This document shows positions 32,869-41,542 of a stretch of DNA of 64,000 nucleotides, in pieces; positions within the stretch are counted from its first letter, which is position 1; each line of letters opens with the position of its first letter. Location: assembly GCA_052034685.1 (NCBI GenBank), contig JBPOIH010000011.1, forward strand, positions 44,016 to 108,015, written 5' to 3'. The position numbers and the translations under genes are program-made. Origin of the DNA: CAYUUR01 sp052034685. GTDB taxonomy: Bacteria; Patescibacteriota; Saccharimonadia; Saccharimonadales; CAYUUR01. Below the pieces are notes generated by a model. The model worked only from the letters and a program-made list of their open reading frames with translations, was not told where the DNA came from and did not search any database.

Positions 32869-34086
32869 CTATGGCGTATACTCGCCTTCTCGGTAAGCTT
32901 GGGCGTTTTGAGTCTTTTGAATCGAACGTTTAGCCGCATCCCATAGGCTTGGATCATTACCTTTGACCTTGCGCCAGTACCACCATTCAGCGCCCCAGAG
33001 ATCGATGGTTTTTAGACCGGTTGCCTTGCCGTATTCGATACGTTTTTCGAGCATGTCTGCGCTCATTGATTTGTCCTGCTCTTCAATACTAGCTTGCCGT
33101 AGGTCATAGCCGGGTGGCATCCATGGTTCGGCTTGTAGTTCGTGCAGGATGGTATTCCTGCCCGTAGTGAGTTCAGTAGCGCCTGCAAAGAACGCGTAGT
33201 ACCAAGACGGTAATGGGTATTCAAAGTATCGCTGTGTGACGGTTTTATCCCATACGCGCTTGTAGACGGCAGCGCCAGATTGGTCAGGCTGCGGCTCGCC
33301 TATTGGCCAGCTTGGCACGGCGTTATTACTGCGGGTGATGACAACTGGCTTAGTACTGTCGAGTGACTTAACAAACTCGAACTCATCAATTAATCGCTCG
33401 CGTGAATGGTCGGGACAACGGCCAAATACGCTTAAAAAGAACTCGTTTTCTAATTGGTAAGACTTTAGATTAGGGTGATCTTTGTAGCGTTCAATCGTTG
33501 CTTGCATGAAGTCTTTGAGCTCTGGGTACCACTTGTCTTTGGGCATTTCGCGCGCCCAGTTGGGCATGTGGCATTCTGGCCAACGGGGCTGTCGCAAGCC
33601 AATGGCCAGTGAGACTTCAGCATTTGCCTGTCGTGCCATCTCAAACTGCCAATCAAGCTCACTGAAGTCGTATGTACCGTTAGTCTTTTCAATATCACTC
33701 CAGTAGCTCACAAACCTAAAACGTCGCAAACCGAGGTCGTTCATCATGGCACTCAGGGTCTCTTTGGGGTCTAGTTCAAAATAGCGAGCATAGTTTGGTA
33801 CAAATGTGGTACCCAGCTTGAGTTGCTCGTTTCTGTGCCGAAAGATATAAATCTGTGCAAAGCCATACATGAGCAAGGTCAGCACAAGCACCGCGGTTAC
33901 AAAAAATATGCCAATGCGCTGGCCCAAACTGCGTTCCTTCCACCAATATCGCGGTTTCTCTACTCGAAAAGCTTTTTGTACGTGATGCCAGATACGGCTG
34001 CGGTTGCGCCTTTCATTGCTCCCCCAGCGGCGCGCATAAAAAGGCTTTGATTTTGCGGACGACTTTTTTCGTTTTGTGCGTGGCAT
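32869..34086 (-). CDS. Membrane-anchored TIM-barrel glycosidase-like protein
   Basis: 405 residues. A basic N-terminus and one membrane helix (about 52-75, IGIFFVTAVLVLTLLMYGFA) anchor an extracytoplasmic clan-A-like (beta/alpha)8 domain: GLRRFRFVSYWSDIEKTNGT, then YQLENEFF with a candidate acid/base Glu, and LHELQAEPWMP with a candidate nucleophile Glu. GH5/GH39/GH42-like enzymes have this plan, but the family is not settled by eye. It may trim host or self glycans. It is divergent from a glycosyltransferase gene with starts 22 bases apart, so both probably share regulation. Confidence 0.75.
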   Translation of the reverse strand: MPRTKRKKSSAKSKPFYARRWGSNERRNRSRIWHHVQKAFRVEKPRYWWKERSLGQRIGIFFVTAVLVLTLLMYGFAQIYIFRHRNEQLKLGTTFVPNYARYFELDPKETLSAMMNDLGLRRFRFVSYWSDIEKTNGTYDFSELDWQFEMARQANAEVSLAIGLRQPRWPECHMPNWAREMPKDKWYPELKDFMQATIERYKDHPNLKSYQLENEFFLSVFGRCPDHSRERLIDEFEFVKSLDSTKPVVITRSNNAVPSWPIGEPQPDQSGAAVYKRVWDKTVTQRYFEYPLPSWYYAFFAGATELTTGRNTILHELQAEPWMPPGYDLRQASIEEQDKSMSADMLEKRIEYGKATGLKTIDLWGAEWWYWRKVKGNDPSLWDAAKRSIQKTQNAQAYREGEYTP

Positions 34087-34108
34087 TTGCTACTATTTTA
34101 CCGTATCT

Positions 34109-34939
34109 ATGAAAAAAACATTAACACTATCGCTGGTTATCCCGGCATATAACGAACAAGATGACATTCGTGCCTGTCTGCAATCAGTGGCCGAACAGAT
34201 AGAAATGCCTGACGAAGTTATAGTTGTCAATAACAATTCAACTGACAAAACTGTAGCAATCGCCTCTGAATTCTCTTTCGTGACCGTCATCAATGAACCA
34301 CGCCAGGGTCTGCGTTGCACGCGAGATACGGGTATTGCAGCGTCCCGTGGCCAGGTCATTGGGAGGATTGATGCAGATACACGTTTAACGCCCACTTGGG
34401 TACAGCGTGCCAAGCAGGTAATGTCTGACAGTGCGGTGATGGCAGCAACAGGCCCCTGCTATTACCACGACATGCCAGCTAAAAAAGTCGGCTTACTGTT
34501 TGATCGGGCTATTCGGCGCGGACTGTTCCGGCTTGACGCTTCACCCGTGCTGTTTGGTAGTAACATGGTGCTTCGTCGTACGGCGTGGGATACGATTCTC
34601 CCATTGCTCTGTACTCAGGGCGAATTCTTTGAGGATGTTGACATCACGATCCATTTTAGACAACAAAAGTTGCAGATTGTGTTTGACGAAGAGCTTGTTG
34701 TGGGCGTTTCGTCGCGGCGGCTCGAGGATGATCCGCAAACGTTTCGCAAAGACATGAAGCTCCATACTGCGACATTTGCCATGCATGGGCAGTCTAGCCA
34801 TGTCGCAACCGGCGGCCGTCTTATCTACGTCGGTATTTACCCACCACTCAAGTTACTACGTAGCATCTACGACCCGCACACTAATCAGTTAACGCTCAGT
34901 AAAGCCAAGAGTAAGCCTCGCCCGACTGCCAACACATGA
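34109..34939 (+). CDS. Family 2 glycosyltransferase
   Basis: 276 residues from ATG 34109 (MKKTLTLSLVIPAYNEQDDI). GT-A fold: VIPAYNEQ at the nucleotide-binding strand, VVNNNSTDKT, then IDADTRL (the D-x-D metal motif), and GEFFEDVDITIHFR near the acceptor side with the ED catalytic base. No membrane segment, so it acts at the inner face on sugar nucleotides and a lipid or glycan acceptor. Divergent from the glycosidase at 34086. Confidence 0.88.
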   Translation: MKKTLTLSLVIPAYNEQDDIRACLQSVAEQIEMPDEVIVVNNNSTDKTVAIASEFSFVTVINEPRQGLRCTRDTGIAASRGQVIGRIDADTRLTPTWVQRAKQVMSDSAVMAATGPCYYHDMPAKKVGLLFDRAIRRGLFRLDASPVLFGSNMVLRRTAWDTILPLLCTQGEFFEDVDITIHFRQQKLQIVFDEELVVGVSSRRLEDDPQTFRKDMKLHTATFAMHGQSSHVATGGRLIYVGIYPPLKLLRSIYDPHTNQLTLSKAKSKPRPTANT

Positions 34940-34941
34940 GT

Positions 34942-35508
34942 TTACTCGGCGTTTGACGTATAGCCGCCGTATTTGTTCTGCTCAGGCGTGCAAGACTTCC
35001 AGAGGCCCTTTTCTTCTGTCCTGGCGGTCGTTTGTAAGGCGCGGAATTCATCGGCCTTGGTGAAAGGAAAGCTAGTGTAGGCAAAGCCGTAGCCCTGAGC
35101 AATAATCTCGGCGTTGACGAGCCTACCATCTGGCAGGTAGATGTAGCGAAGTAATCGGTTATAACGGTCGCGGTTGGTGTTGAGCGGATCGGCCTCCAGA
35201 CGAACCGCTTGCTCGCCAATGAGGTCTTTGGTGAACTGGCTGGCAACTTTGCCAAAGCACTGCACGGCCTTGCGGGGGTCTTGTGTCTCTGGCGTGTCAA
35301 CACCAATAAACCGTATCTTTTCCTGCCTCCCACTCATATCTACCGTAATGGTGTCGCCGTCGTTGAAGTCAGTAACTGTATAAAACCCTGCTGGTGCTAC
35401 CGCGCGCTGGGCAGGCTCTTCTATTAACCCATTGATTTTTGGCCCGACCAACAACACGATTGCAAATACAACCAATCCGACGAGTTGCTTCTTCTGACGT
35501 TTTTGCAT
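34942..35508 (-). CDS. Membrane-anchored thermonuclease (SNase family)
   Basis: 188 residues with an N-terminal membrane anchor (residues 7-23). The SNase fold shows DGDTITVDM, KIRFIGVDTPETQDP (Arg and Asp of the active site), RDRYNRLLRYIYL (second Arg) and a C-terminal FRALQTTARTEEKGLWKSC. It would cut DNA and RNA outside the membrane using calcium. An epibiont that cannot make nucleotides could use it to scavenge host nucleic acids. The ATG follows TAGGCT by six bases. Confidence 0.9.
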   Translation of the reverse strand: MQKRQKKQLVGLVVFAIVLLVGPKINGLIEEPAQRAVAPAGFYTVTDFNDGDTITVDMSGRQEKIRFIGVDTPETQDPRKAVQCFGKVASQFTKDLIGEQAVRLEADPLNTNRDRYNRLLRYIYLPDGRLVNAEIIAQGYGFAYTSFPFTKADEFRALQTTARTEEKGLWKSCTPEQNKYGGYTSNAE

Positions 35509-35549
35509 ACCCCTAGCCTACGCCGCTTACGTTTAAACGCAAGCAGTAG

Positions 35550-35864
35550 GCTTGAAAATCAACACCACAGTATTAAGTAGTGCCGAGGTTGGATTAGTAA
35601 TCGATACCTTTGTTGGCGAGAAACTTATCGTCGAAGTGACGATCCATGAGAGGGGCACATCCCCTCTCATCGCGCCGGCAAAATCGTGCGAGATTTTGTC
35701 GGGCTGCTCTCCCCTAACTCGAGGAGCTCTTAGTAGTCAATACCTTTATTAGCAAGGAATTTATCATCAAAGTGGTGTTTGACCGCACCCCTCAAAATTC
35801 ATGATTTTGTGGGGACCCCGCTTGAAAATCAAACACCACAGTACAGATTAGTAACGAGCTAAAC
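35550..35864 (-). repeat. Two extra copies of the cobO 3-prime end, with hairpins
   Basis: Minus strand 35647-35594 encodes M-D-R-HFDDKFLANKGIDY-stop, and 35785-35730 encodes K-HHFDDKFLANKGIDY-stop. This is exactly the C-terminus of CobO next door. The copies differ from the real gene mostly at synonymous positions. A shared block (CTTGAAAATCAA.CACCACAGTA) precedes copies 1 and 3, and perfect hairpins lie between (GAGAGGGG / CCCCTCTC; CCCCTCAAAAT / ATTTTGTGGGG). The 356-base gap holds nothing else. Confidence 0.85.
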
Positions 35865-36434
35865 TCAGTAATCGATACCTTTATTGGCAAGGAATTTATC
35901 GTCGAAGTGGTGCTTGATTTTGGTCATGTTGGTGGCGATGTCGACTTTTGGCAGTAGTTTCTCTGGGAAGTTTCGTCCCGTCATGCAGAGGCTTGTTTTG
36001 GCGTGCCTATCTGTAATGAGCTTTTCCATATCACTAACGGCCAACAGCCCGTCATTAACGGCGTTATTAATCTCGTCACATATGACAAGATCAAACTTAC
36101 CGCTCGTAGCGGCTTTGTAGGCTTCTGCATACGTATCGGTGGCGGCTTGTTTGTGTTCGTCTTCTGTAATTCCCTTGGCGCTGAGTTCGCCAGCGTCGTA
36201 GAACCCTTTACCGCCCTTATAAAAGTAGAGTTTTTCTTTGAACAGCGGTTGGATTTTGGCAATAAAACGATGCTCGCCAACTTCCCAGTGCTTAATAAAC
36301 TGAATAAATGCCACCGACCAATCAGTACCAAGTGCTCGTGTCATGAGTCCCATACTGGCACTGGTTTTGCCTTTACTTTCTCCAGTGTAGACGATAATAA
36401 CGCTGTCTTTTTGTTTGTAATCTTCAAATGCCAT
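35865..36434 (-). CDS. cobO: Cob(I)yrinic acid a,c-diamide adenosyltransferase-like (CobO/CobA family)
   Basis: 189 residues. P-loop VYTGESKGKTSASMGLMTRA, then VAFIQFIKHWEVGEH, DLVICDEINNAV (Walker B) and LCMTGRNFPEKLL, all as in the ATP:corrinoid adenosyltransferase family. It adds the adenosyl group to cobalt of corrinoids. No other cobamide gene is in the window, so it may act on scavenged corrinoid or be repurposed. The ATG follows TATACT by six bases. Its last 45 bases recur twice downstream. Confidence 0.85.
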   Translation of the reverse strand: MAFEDYKQKDSVIIVYTGESKGKTSASMGLMTRALGTDWSVAFIQFIKHWEVGEHRFIAKIQPLFKEKLYFYKGGKGFYDAGELSAKGITEDEHKQAATDTYAEAYKAATSGKFDLVICDEINNAVNDGLLAVSDMEKLITDRHAKTSLCMTGRNFPEKLLPKVDIATNMTKIKHHFDDKFLANKGIDY

Positions 36435-36452
36435 GTTTGTAGTATAGCGTAG

Positions 36453-37052
36453 TTATTTCTCCGCCGAGAGTCTTTTGGCAATAACTATTTGTTGGTGAAG
36501 CCCTGCGCGGACTTGTGGCCAGCAAAGCACGATGAGCGTGTCATGGATAAGCTCATCAATTGCACTTGGTGGCAATTCTTCTCCCATAACTTCCAGTTCA
36601 GAAAACAGTTGAGAAACTGGATGATTCACTTCGTATAAGTGCATGCCGAGATCCTGAATAACTGGTTTCGCGTCAACAACGTATTTTCTACGCACAGGCG
36701 CCTTACCTATCCTTACAGGCGTATTCAGGTATTTCTTCTCAGCATCGAGTTGAGACTCGCGAACTTGCGGAGAAGATATGCCGCGCAGTTCTGGGAAGTC
36801 ATCTCCGCAGGTATCCTCAAGACTGTGCAGGACGTGTCGTAAACGATCAGTACGGGTGCGCGTCACGGTAGGCGTGTCATGCAAGCGTTCTGGGTTGAGG
36901 TTAAAGTAGTAGTTCCTGTAGCCTGGCGCCCCCTTAGATTCCCAATAAAAAAACGGGCTTGTCATTTGCCCGTCATTGTTTATAGCCGCATACGCTTCCT
37001 GCGGCGCCCGTGGTGGTGTGCTGTAAGATTCCATTGAGTTATGCTCTGTCAT
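36453..37052 (-). CDS. Hypothetical protein, 199 aa
   Basis: Not recognised. Soluble; the N-terminal 35 residues are Pro/Tyr/Ser-rich and likely disordered (PPRAPQEAYAAINNDG), the middle is basic (TPTVTRTRTDRLRHVLHSLE), and the C-terminal half helical. No catalytic motif. It lies between cobO and a glutaredoxin, separate from both. Confidence 0.55.
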   Translation of the reverse strand: MTEHNSMESYSTPPRAPQEAYAAINNDGQMTSPFFYWESKGAPGYRNYYFNLNPERLHDTPTVTRTRTDRLRHVLHSLEDTCGDDFPELRGISSPQVRESQLDAEKKYLNTPVRIGKAPVRRKYVVDAKPVIQDLGMHLYEVNHPVSQLFSELEVMGEELPPSAIDELIHDTLIVLCWPQVRAGLHQQIVIAKRLSAEK

Positions 37053-37110
37053 CGTACGACCCCATAATGATATAAGTATATCACTCAGTGGAAGTGATGC
37101 AATCTTCTAT

Positions 37111-37359
37111 TTATTTGATGAGTTTTTTGTCTTTCAGGAATGCGTCAATCTTGGGCTTATCAAAACCGATGATAATCTCACCATCAAGATCGATAACCGG
37201 TACGCCCATCTGGCCGCTTTTCTCAACTGCTTCTCGGGCTGCTTCAGCGTCTTTTTCTACGTCTTTGTCGGTATAGGCGACACCAATAGAATCAAAGTAC
37301 TGCATAGCGGCATGGCAAAAGGCACACCAGGTTGTACTGTATACAGTTATCATCGGCAT
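37111..37359 (-). CDS. Glutaredoxin-like protein
   Basis: 82 residues with the active site TTWCAFC near residues 8-14, the cis-Pro stretch QMGVPVIDLDGEIIIGFDKP and a short C-terminal helix. The CAFC site differs from CPYC in the paralogue at 11155. AGAGGAGAATT precedes the ATG. It is transcribed divergently from the ATP synthase operon and likely serves general disulfide reduction. Confidence 0.88.
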   Translation of the reverse strand: MPMITVYSTTWCAFCHAAMQYFDSIGVAYTDKDVEKDAEAAREAVEKSGQMGVPVIDLDGEIIIGFDKPKIDAFLKDKKLIK

Positions 37360-37512
37360 AATTCTCCTCTATCTTTTGGCATTTTGGCACCCTCCCAGTA
37401 TAGCGCAGATACTATTCAATGTGAAAAGTATTGCACCACTGGTACGACTACTGGTACACTACTAGGCAGATGAGTAACGCCGCCGCACTGACGACGACCT
37501 TGGGTATGCCCA

Positions 37513-37532
37513 GAGACCTCCACGGAGGCCTC
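37513..37532 (+). promoter_or_regulatory. Hairpin over the atpB ribosome site
   Basis: GAG-A-CCTCC AC GGAGG-C-CTC folds on itself. The right arm GGAGG is the ribosome site of atpB (ATG 37538), so the first operon gene could be held down by its own leader structure. Confidence 0.4.
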
Positions 37533-37537
37533 ATTTA

Positions 37538-38356
37538 ATGTCATTTGCTTTATTTGCTTCCAGTGACATTCACGTCAGCCTTAAAGCTGAAGAGATTTTT
37601 GTGCTTGGCCCACTAACAGTAACTAACTCGATGCTATACGGTCTTGTTTGTGCGATTGCTATCTGCGCGCTGATGGTCTATGCGGCACGCAAGATCAAGG
37701 TAAAACCCGGCAAAGGCGTTGCAGCCCTCGTAGAAATGCTCGTAGACTACGTCACCAACATGCTGATGGGCCCTTTTGGTACTAGAGAAAAAGCCGCCAA
37801 GTTTGCACCAATCTTTGGTGTTTTCTTTTTGTTTATTATGTTCAATAACCTACTTGGTTTATTGCCAATCGTTGGCCCGGGCGTCAACGTTGGGGGTACG
37901 CCGCTGTTTCGTCCCTTCACTGCTGATCTAAACGGCACTATTGCCATGAGTATTATTGCCATCGTCTTTGTGCAGTTCCTGAGCATCAAAGAACAGGGCG
38001 GCAGGAAGCATCTGCAGCATTACTTCACAAACAAGCCGTTTAACCCCATCAACATGTTCATCGGTATTCTAGAAGTATTTGGTGAATTCACCCGTGTATT
38101 GAGCCTTTCGCTCCGTCTGTTCCTTAACACTGCAGTGGGTGAAATCCTTGTTGCTGTGTTCACATCCTTAGTTATTTCTTCTGGCCGCACACCGCTGGCG
38201 GTCATTCCGATTATCCTGTTCGAGGCGCTTGTCGCCTTTATTCAGGCGTATGTATTTACGGTGCTAGCGGGCACCTATCTCGGTATGGCGATTGCCCATG
38301 CCGATCACGATGATCACCATTCCGATTCTAAGCCACTGGTCGAGGCTGAGAAGTGA
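37538..38356 (+). CDS. atpB: ATP synthase subunit a
   Basis: 272 residues with five to six membrane helices. The essential arginine lies in VLSLSLRLFLNTAVGEIL (helix 4), and the last helices contain FEALVAFIQAYVFTVLAGTYL, the family's closing motif with the conserved Gln. It forms the ion half-channels against the c-ring. First gene of atpBEFHA-X1-G-X2-DC. A His/Asp-rich tail (HADHDDHHSDSK) follows the last helix. Confidence 0.97.
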   Translation: MSFALFASSDIHVSLKAEEIFVLGPLTVTNSMLYGLVCAIAICALMVYAARKIKVKPGKGVAALVEMLVDYVTNMLMGPFGTREKAAKFAPIFGVFFLFIMFNNLLGLLPIVGPGVNVGGTPLFRPFTADLNGTIAMSIIAIVFVQFLSIKEQGGRKHLQHYFTNKPFNPINMFIGILEVFGEFTRVLSLSLRLFLNTAVGEILVAVFTSLVISSGRTPLAVIPIILFEALVAFIQAYVFTVLAGTYLGMAIAHADHDDHHSDSKPLVEAEK

Positions 38357-38420
38357 TGGTGACAAATGAACCTCCCGTGCAAACGGGTTACAAACTAGGT
38401 AAAACTATAAGGGGAAAAAT

Positions 38421-38672
38421 ATGGTTCCAGTACTAACACAGTTTGCAGCAGAAGCTGCAGACAGCACGCCAATTGTGGCAAAAGGCATTATGCTCGGTGT
38501 TGCGCTTGGCGCAGCAGCGTTTGGCCTTGCTTGGGTTGGCTCAAGCTACATGAAGGCTCTTGGACGAAATCCAGAAGCTGGTAAGGCTGCAAGCCAGATC
38601 ATCATCATTGCGGCGATGATCGAAGTTACAGCTCTACTTGCCTTCTTGCTCGGTGCATTCTTGCTCGGCTAG
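38421..38672 (+). CDS. atpE: ATP synthase subunit c
   Basis: 83 residues, two membrane helices joined by the polar loop GRNPEAGKAA. The ion-carrying Glu is in IAAMIEVTALLAFLL. The residue after it is Val and no Gln is at the usual sodium position in helix 1, so I expect proton rather than sodium coupling, with modest certainty. AAGGGGAAAAAT precedes ATG. A GAAA-tetraloop hairpin follows the stop. Confidence 0.96.
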   Translation: MVPVLTQFAAEAADSTPIVAKGIMLGVALGAAAFGLAWVGSSYMKALGRNPEAGKAASQIIIIAAMIEVTALLAFLLGAFLLG

Positions 38673-38688
38673 AACACTACTAGAGGTG

Positions 38689-38706
38689 AGCGGAGGAAAC
38701 TCCGCT
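38689..38706 (+). other. GAAA-tetraloop hairpin between atpE and atpF
   Basis: AGCGGAG GAAA CTCCGCT: a perfect 7-bp stem closed by a GNRA loop, 17 bases after the atpE stop. Without a U-run it is more likely an mRNA stabiliser or processing mark than a terminator. That would suit the high need for subunit c. Confidence 0.6.
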
Positions 38707-38754
38707 TGCTTCTTTAGAGGCAGAAGCGCTACGCTATAAGAACATAAGGAAAAT

Positions 38755-39294
38755 ATGGGAATTACAACAGTACTAACACTATTTGCGAACACAGAAGAGT
38801 CACAAGGCATTGCTGCGCTTGGTATCGATCCATTGGCAATCGCCGCACAGGCAATTACTTTTTTGCTTCTGTTCTTTATTATCAAAAAATTCGCACTCAA
38901 CAAAATCGTGGCTACACTTGAAGAGCGTCGTAAGACGATCGACAGTGGCGTTGAACTTGGATATGAAATGGAACGCCAAAAGGCCAAACTGGATGAACAA
39001 GTCGCTGCCGCACTCCAAGACACTCGCAAGGAAGCCGACAAGATTATTGCTGCTGCTCACGAAGAAGCTGGCGAAATGCTTCGAAATGCTGAACTTACAG
39101 CATCACAGAAGACAGATCAAATGATTACGGATGCTCATAACAAGATTGCACAGGACATCGCCAATGCTCGGCAAGACGTCGAGAAAGAAATCCGTGTTTT
39201 GGTAGCCGATCTGACAGCCAAGGTCATTGGCCAGAAGCTTGACGCAAGTAAAGACAGTGAACTGATAGAAAAAGCGCTCAAGGAGACCCGCTAA
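38755..39294 (+). CDS. atpF: ATP synthase subunit b
   Basis: 179 residues. One membrane helix (about residues 28-48, AQAITFLLLFFIIKKFALNK) then a long charged coiled coil (ATLEERRKTIDSGVELGYEM to the end), as the peripheral stalk requires. The N-terminus before the helix is longer than in many b subunits. The stop overlaps the atpH start (TAATGG), so translation is coupled. AAGGAAAAT precedes the ATG. Confidence 0.92.
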   Translation: MGITTVLTLFANTEESQGIAALGIDPLAIAAQAITFLLLFFIIKKFALNKIVATLEERRKTIDSGVELGYEMERQKAKLDEQVAAALQDTRKEADKIIAAAHEEAGEMLRNAELTASQKTDQMITDAHNKIAQDIANARQDVEKEIRVLVADLTAKVIGQKLDASKDSELIEKALKETR

Positions 39295-39680
39295 TGGCAA
39301 CCACACGCAAAGATGTGGCCAGCGTTATCGTTGCGCGCCTGCAAAAGCGTCAGAACCAGCGCGAACTTGCCCGCCAGATTGCCGCATTCTTGATAGCCGA
39401 ACGCCGCAGTGGTGATCTTGAACCACTCATGCGGGACGTTATGGCGGTTCGCTACCAGCAGACTGGCGTGCTTGAAGCAGCAGTGACGTCGGCCTTCCCG
39501 CTTACGCCCGCAGCAAAAAAGCAGATAACTGCCATACTTCCTACTGATAATCTGGTTATTAATGAAACAATCGACCCAGCTGTTATTGGTGGCGTACGCA
39601 TCGAAGCTGGTAGCACACTGATTGACGCCACAATCCAAAGACAACTCGAAACTATTAAGCAAGGAGCTTCTACAAAATGA
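39294..39680 (+). CDS. atpH: ATP synthase subunit delta, short form
   Basis: 128 residues, against about 180 in most bacteria. Identified by position between atpF and atpA and by a delta-like pattern (QRELARQIAAFLIAERRSGD, then VTSAFPLTPAAKKQITAILP and GGVRIEAGSTLIDATIQRQL, the C-terminal OSCP/delta domain). The N-terminal helical bundle that grips alpha appears reduced. Overlaps atpF by one base and atpA by four. Confidence 0.85.
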   Translation: MATTRKDVASVIVARLQKRQNQRELARQIAAFLIAERRSGDLEPLMRDVMAVRYQQTGVLEAAVTSAFPLTPAAKKQITAILPTDNLVINETIDPAVIGGVRIEAGSTLIDATIQRQLETIKQGASTK

Positions 39681-41212
39681 CACAAGACCTATCCATCAAA
39701 GACCTTTCGGCTGACATCAAAGCCGCTATTGCTGAGCTGAAGAATGCTCCAGAAGTAGAAAACGTTGGAATCGTTACGCGGATTGGCGACGGTGTCGCTT
39801 GGATTTATGGCCTGCGCGAGGCTGGCTTTAACGAAATGATTGAGATTGACGCTATTGGAGGCGGAACAGTTACGGCCTTTGCCTTGAACCTAACAGAAGA
39901 CGAAATCGGCGCTGTATTGCTCGGAGAAGACCAGTTAGTACAAGCTGGCGCCAAGGCACGTTTGACCGGTAAAGTCTTAGAAGTACCAATCGGCCCAGAG
40001 CTGGTTGGACGCGTTGTTGACCCGCTCGGTCGCCCTTTGGACGACAAAGGTGCAATCAAAACTCGCCAAATGGGCTTAGTTGAACGATCAGCTCCCGGTG
40101 TTCTTGACCGTAAAAGCGTCCATGAACCGATGATGACCGGTTTGCTGTCTGTCGATGCTATGGTGCCAATCGGCCGTGGTCAGCGTGAGCTTATCATTGG
40201 TGACCGTCAGACTGGTAAGACTGCCATTGCTATCGACACGATGATTAACCAGTTCCGTCAGAACACTGGCGTCATCAATATTTACGTTGCGGTTGGTCAG
40301 AAGTTCAGCAAAGTTTCGCGTATCATTGAGCGATTGAAGCGCGAAGGCGTTATGGACCAGACGATTGTGGTGGCGACTTCTGCCTCAGACCCTGCCTCAC
40401 TGCAATACCTGGCACCTTACTCTGCTACTGCGATGGGTGAATACTTCCGTGACAACGGCGAACACGCCTTGATTATCTACGATGACCTTACCAAGCACGC
40501 TGCGGCATACCGCCAAATGTCACTACTGCTCCGTCGCCCACCAGGACGCGAAGCCTACCCGGGTGATGTCTTCTATCTGCACTCACGGTTGCTAGAGCGT
40601 TCTGCCAAGATGAGCGATGACAAAGGCGCTGGTTCATTGACTGCCCTGCCGATTATCGAAACGCAAGCCGGCGATATCTCTGCCTACATCCCAACCAACG
40701 TGATTTCTATCACTGACGGTCAGATTTTTATGGAAACCAACTTGTTCTATCAAGGTATCCGCCCAGCTATTTCTGTTGGTCTGTCGGTGTCACGTGTCGG
40801 TGGTTCTGCTCAAACTAAGGCGGTTAAATCAGTTGCTGGTAACCTTCGTCTTTCGCTTGCCCAGTTCCGTGAACTTGCCTCATTTGCGCAGTTTAGTACT
40901 GATCTTGACCCAGAAACAAAGCACCGCATTGAACGTGGTCAGCGCTTAACAGAACTACTCAAACAACCGCAGTATTCACCGCTTGGTGTGTGGGAACAAA
41001 CCGTTACCTTGATGGCAGCCAACGAAGGCACCTTTGATAAAGTGCCCATCGAACAAGTCAAACACATGCAAGATGCCCTGCTTAAAGAACTTCATTCTGC
41101 CCATAAGAAAGAAATGACCGAGCTTAACAAAGGCGACAAACCAACCGAAGCCACCCAAAAAGTTATCCTGAAAGTAGCCGAAAAACTAGCCAAGGAATAC
41201 GAGGAAGCCTAG
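39677..41212 (+). CDS. atpA: ATP synthase subunit alpha
   Basis: 511 residues, full length. Walker A GDRQTGKT (about residues 171-178), the arginine finger region PAISVGLSVSRVGGSAQTKA, and LIIYDDLTKHA Walker B. A long Lys/Glu tail ends the protein. The stop TAG is followed at once by the ATG of the unknown gene X1 (TAGATGG), so X1 is translated as part of the operon. Confidence 0.98.
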   Translation: MTQDLSIKDLSADIKAAIAELKNAPEVENVGIVTRIGDGVAWIYGLREAGFNEMIEIDAIGGGTVTAFALNLTEDEIGAVLLGEDQLVQAGAKARLTGKVLEVPIGPELVGRVVDPLGRPLDDKGAIKTRQMGLVERSAPGVLDRKSVHEPMMTGLLSVDAMVPIGRGQRELIIGDRQTGKTAIAIDTMINQFRQNTGVINIYVAVGQKFSKVSRIIERLKREGVMDQTIVVATSASDPASLQYLAPYSATAMGEYFRDNGEHALIIYDDLTKHAAAYRQMSLLLRRPPGREAYPGDVFYLHSRLLERSAKMSDDKGAGSLTALPIIETQAGDISAYIPTNVISITDGQIFMETNLFYQGIRPAISVGLSVSRVGGSAQTKAVKSVAGNLRLSLAQFRELASFAQFSTDLDPETKHRIERGQRLTELLKQPQYSPLGVWEQTVTLMAANEGTFDKVPIEQVKHMQDALLKELHSAHKKEMTELNKGDKPTEATQKVILKVAEKLAKEYEEA

Positions 41213-41542
41213 ATGGCGGGTTTGACCAAATCACGAACTGAAGCAATCTTTCGTCAAAATGGTGGTGTTTTCGAGACGGAAGAAGTCTACATGAGTATTG
41301 GTCGTATAGTGACCACTTTAACAGATGAAGTATGTATTGCTATTTCGGATAGTGACTCTTTGCTAAGAAGCGACGTTTGGATGTCTGTGTGTAGTGATCT
41401 GCTGGCTCTAAACGAGGGTATATTAAGTATTCCTGAAGGTTTGGCTGACGATCAATTCGAAGATTGGGTTGTTTCAGAAGCGCTCAAATTCAACATGGAA
41501 AGCCCTTTCCGTAACGAATCAAGGGGTAATCATGGCGACTAA
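41213..41542 (+). CDS. Unknown gene X1 inside the ATP synthase operon
   Basis: 109 residues, not recognised. It begins directly after the atpA stop and overlaps the atpG start by 11 bases, so its translation is coupled on both sides. Soluble and acidic, with a beta/alpha mix (EEVYMSIGRIVTTLTDEVCI, then AISDSDSLLRSDVWMSVCSD). No similarity to any F1Fo subunit, to UncI, or to the Na-ATPase extras that I recognise. A lineage-specific assembly or regulatory factor is the simplest reading. Confidence 0.75.
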   Translation: MAGLTKSRTEAIFRQNGGVFETEEVYMSIGRIVTTLTDEVCIAISDSDSLLRSDVWMSVCSDLLALNEGILSIPEGLADDQFEDWVVSEALKFNMESPFRNESRGNHGD

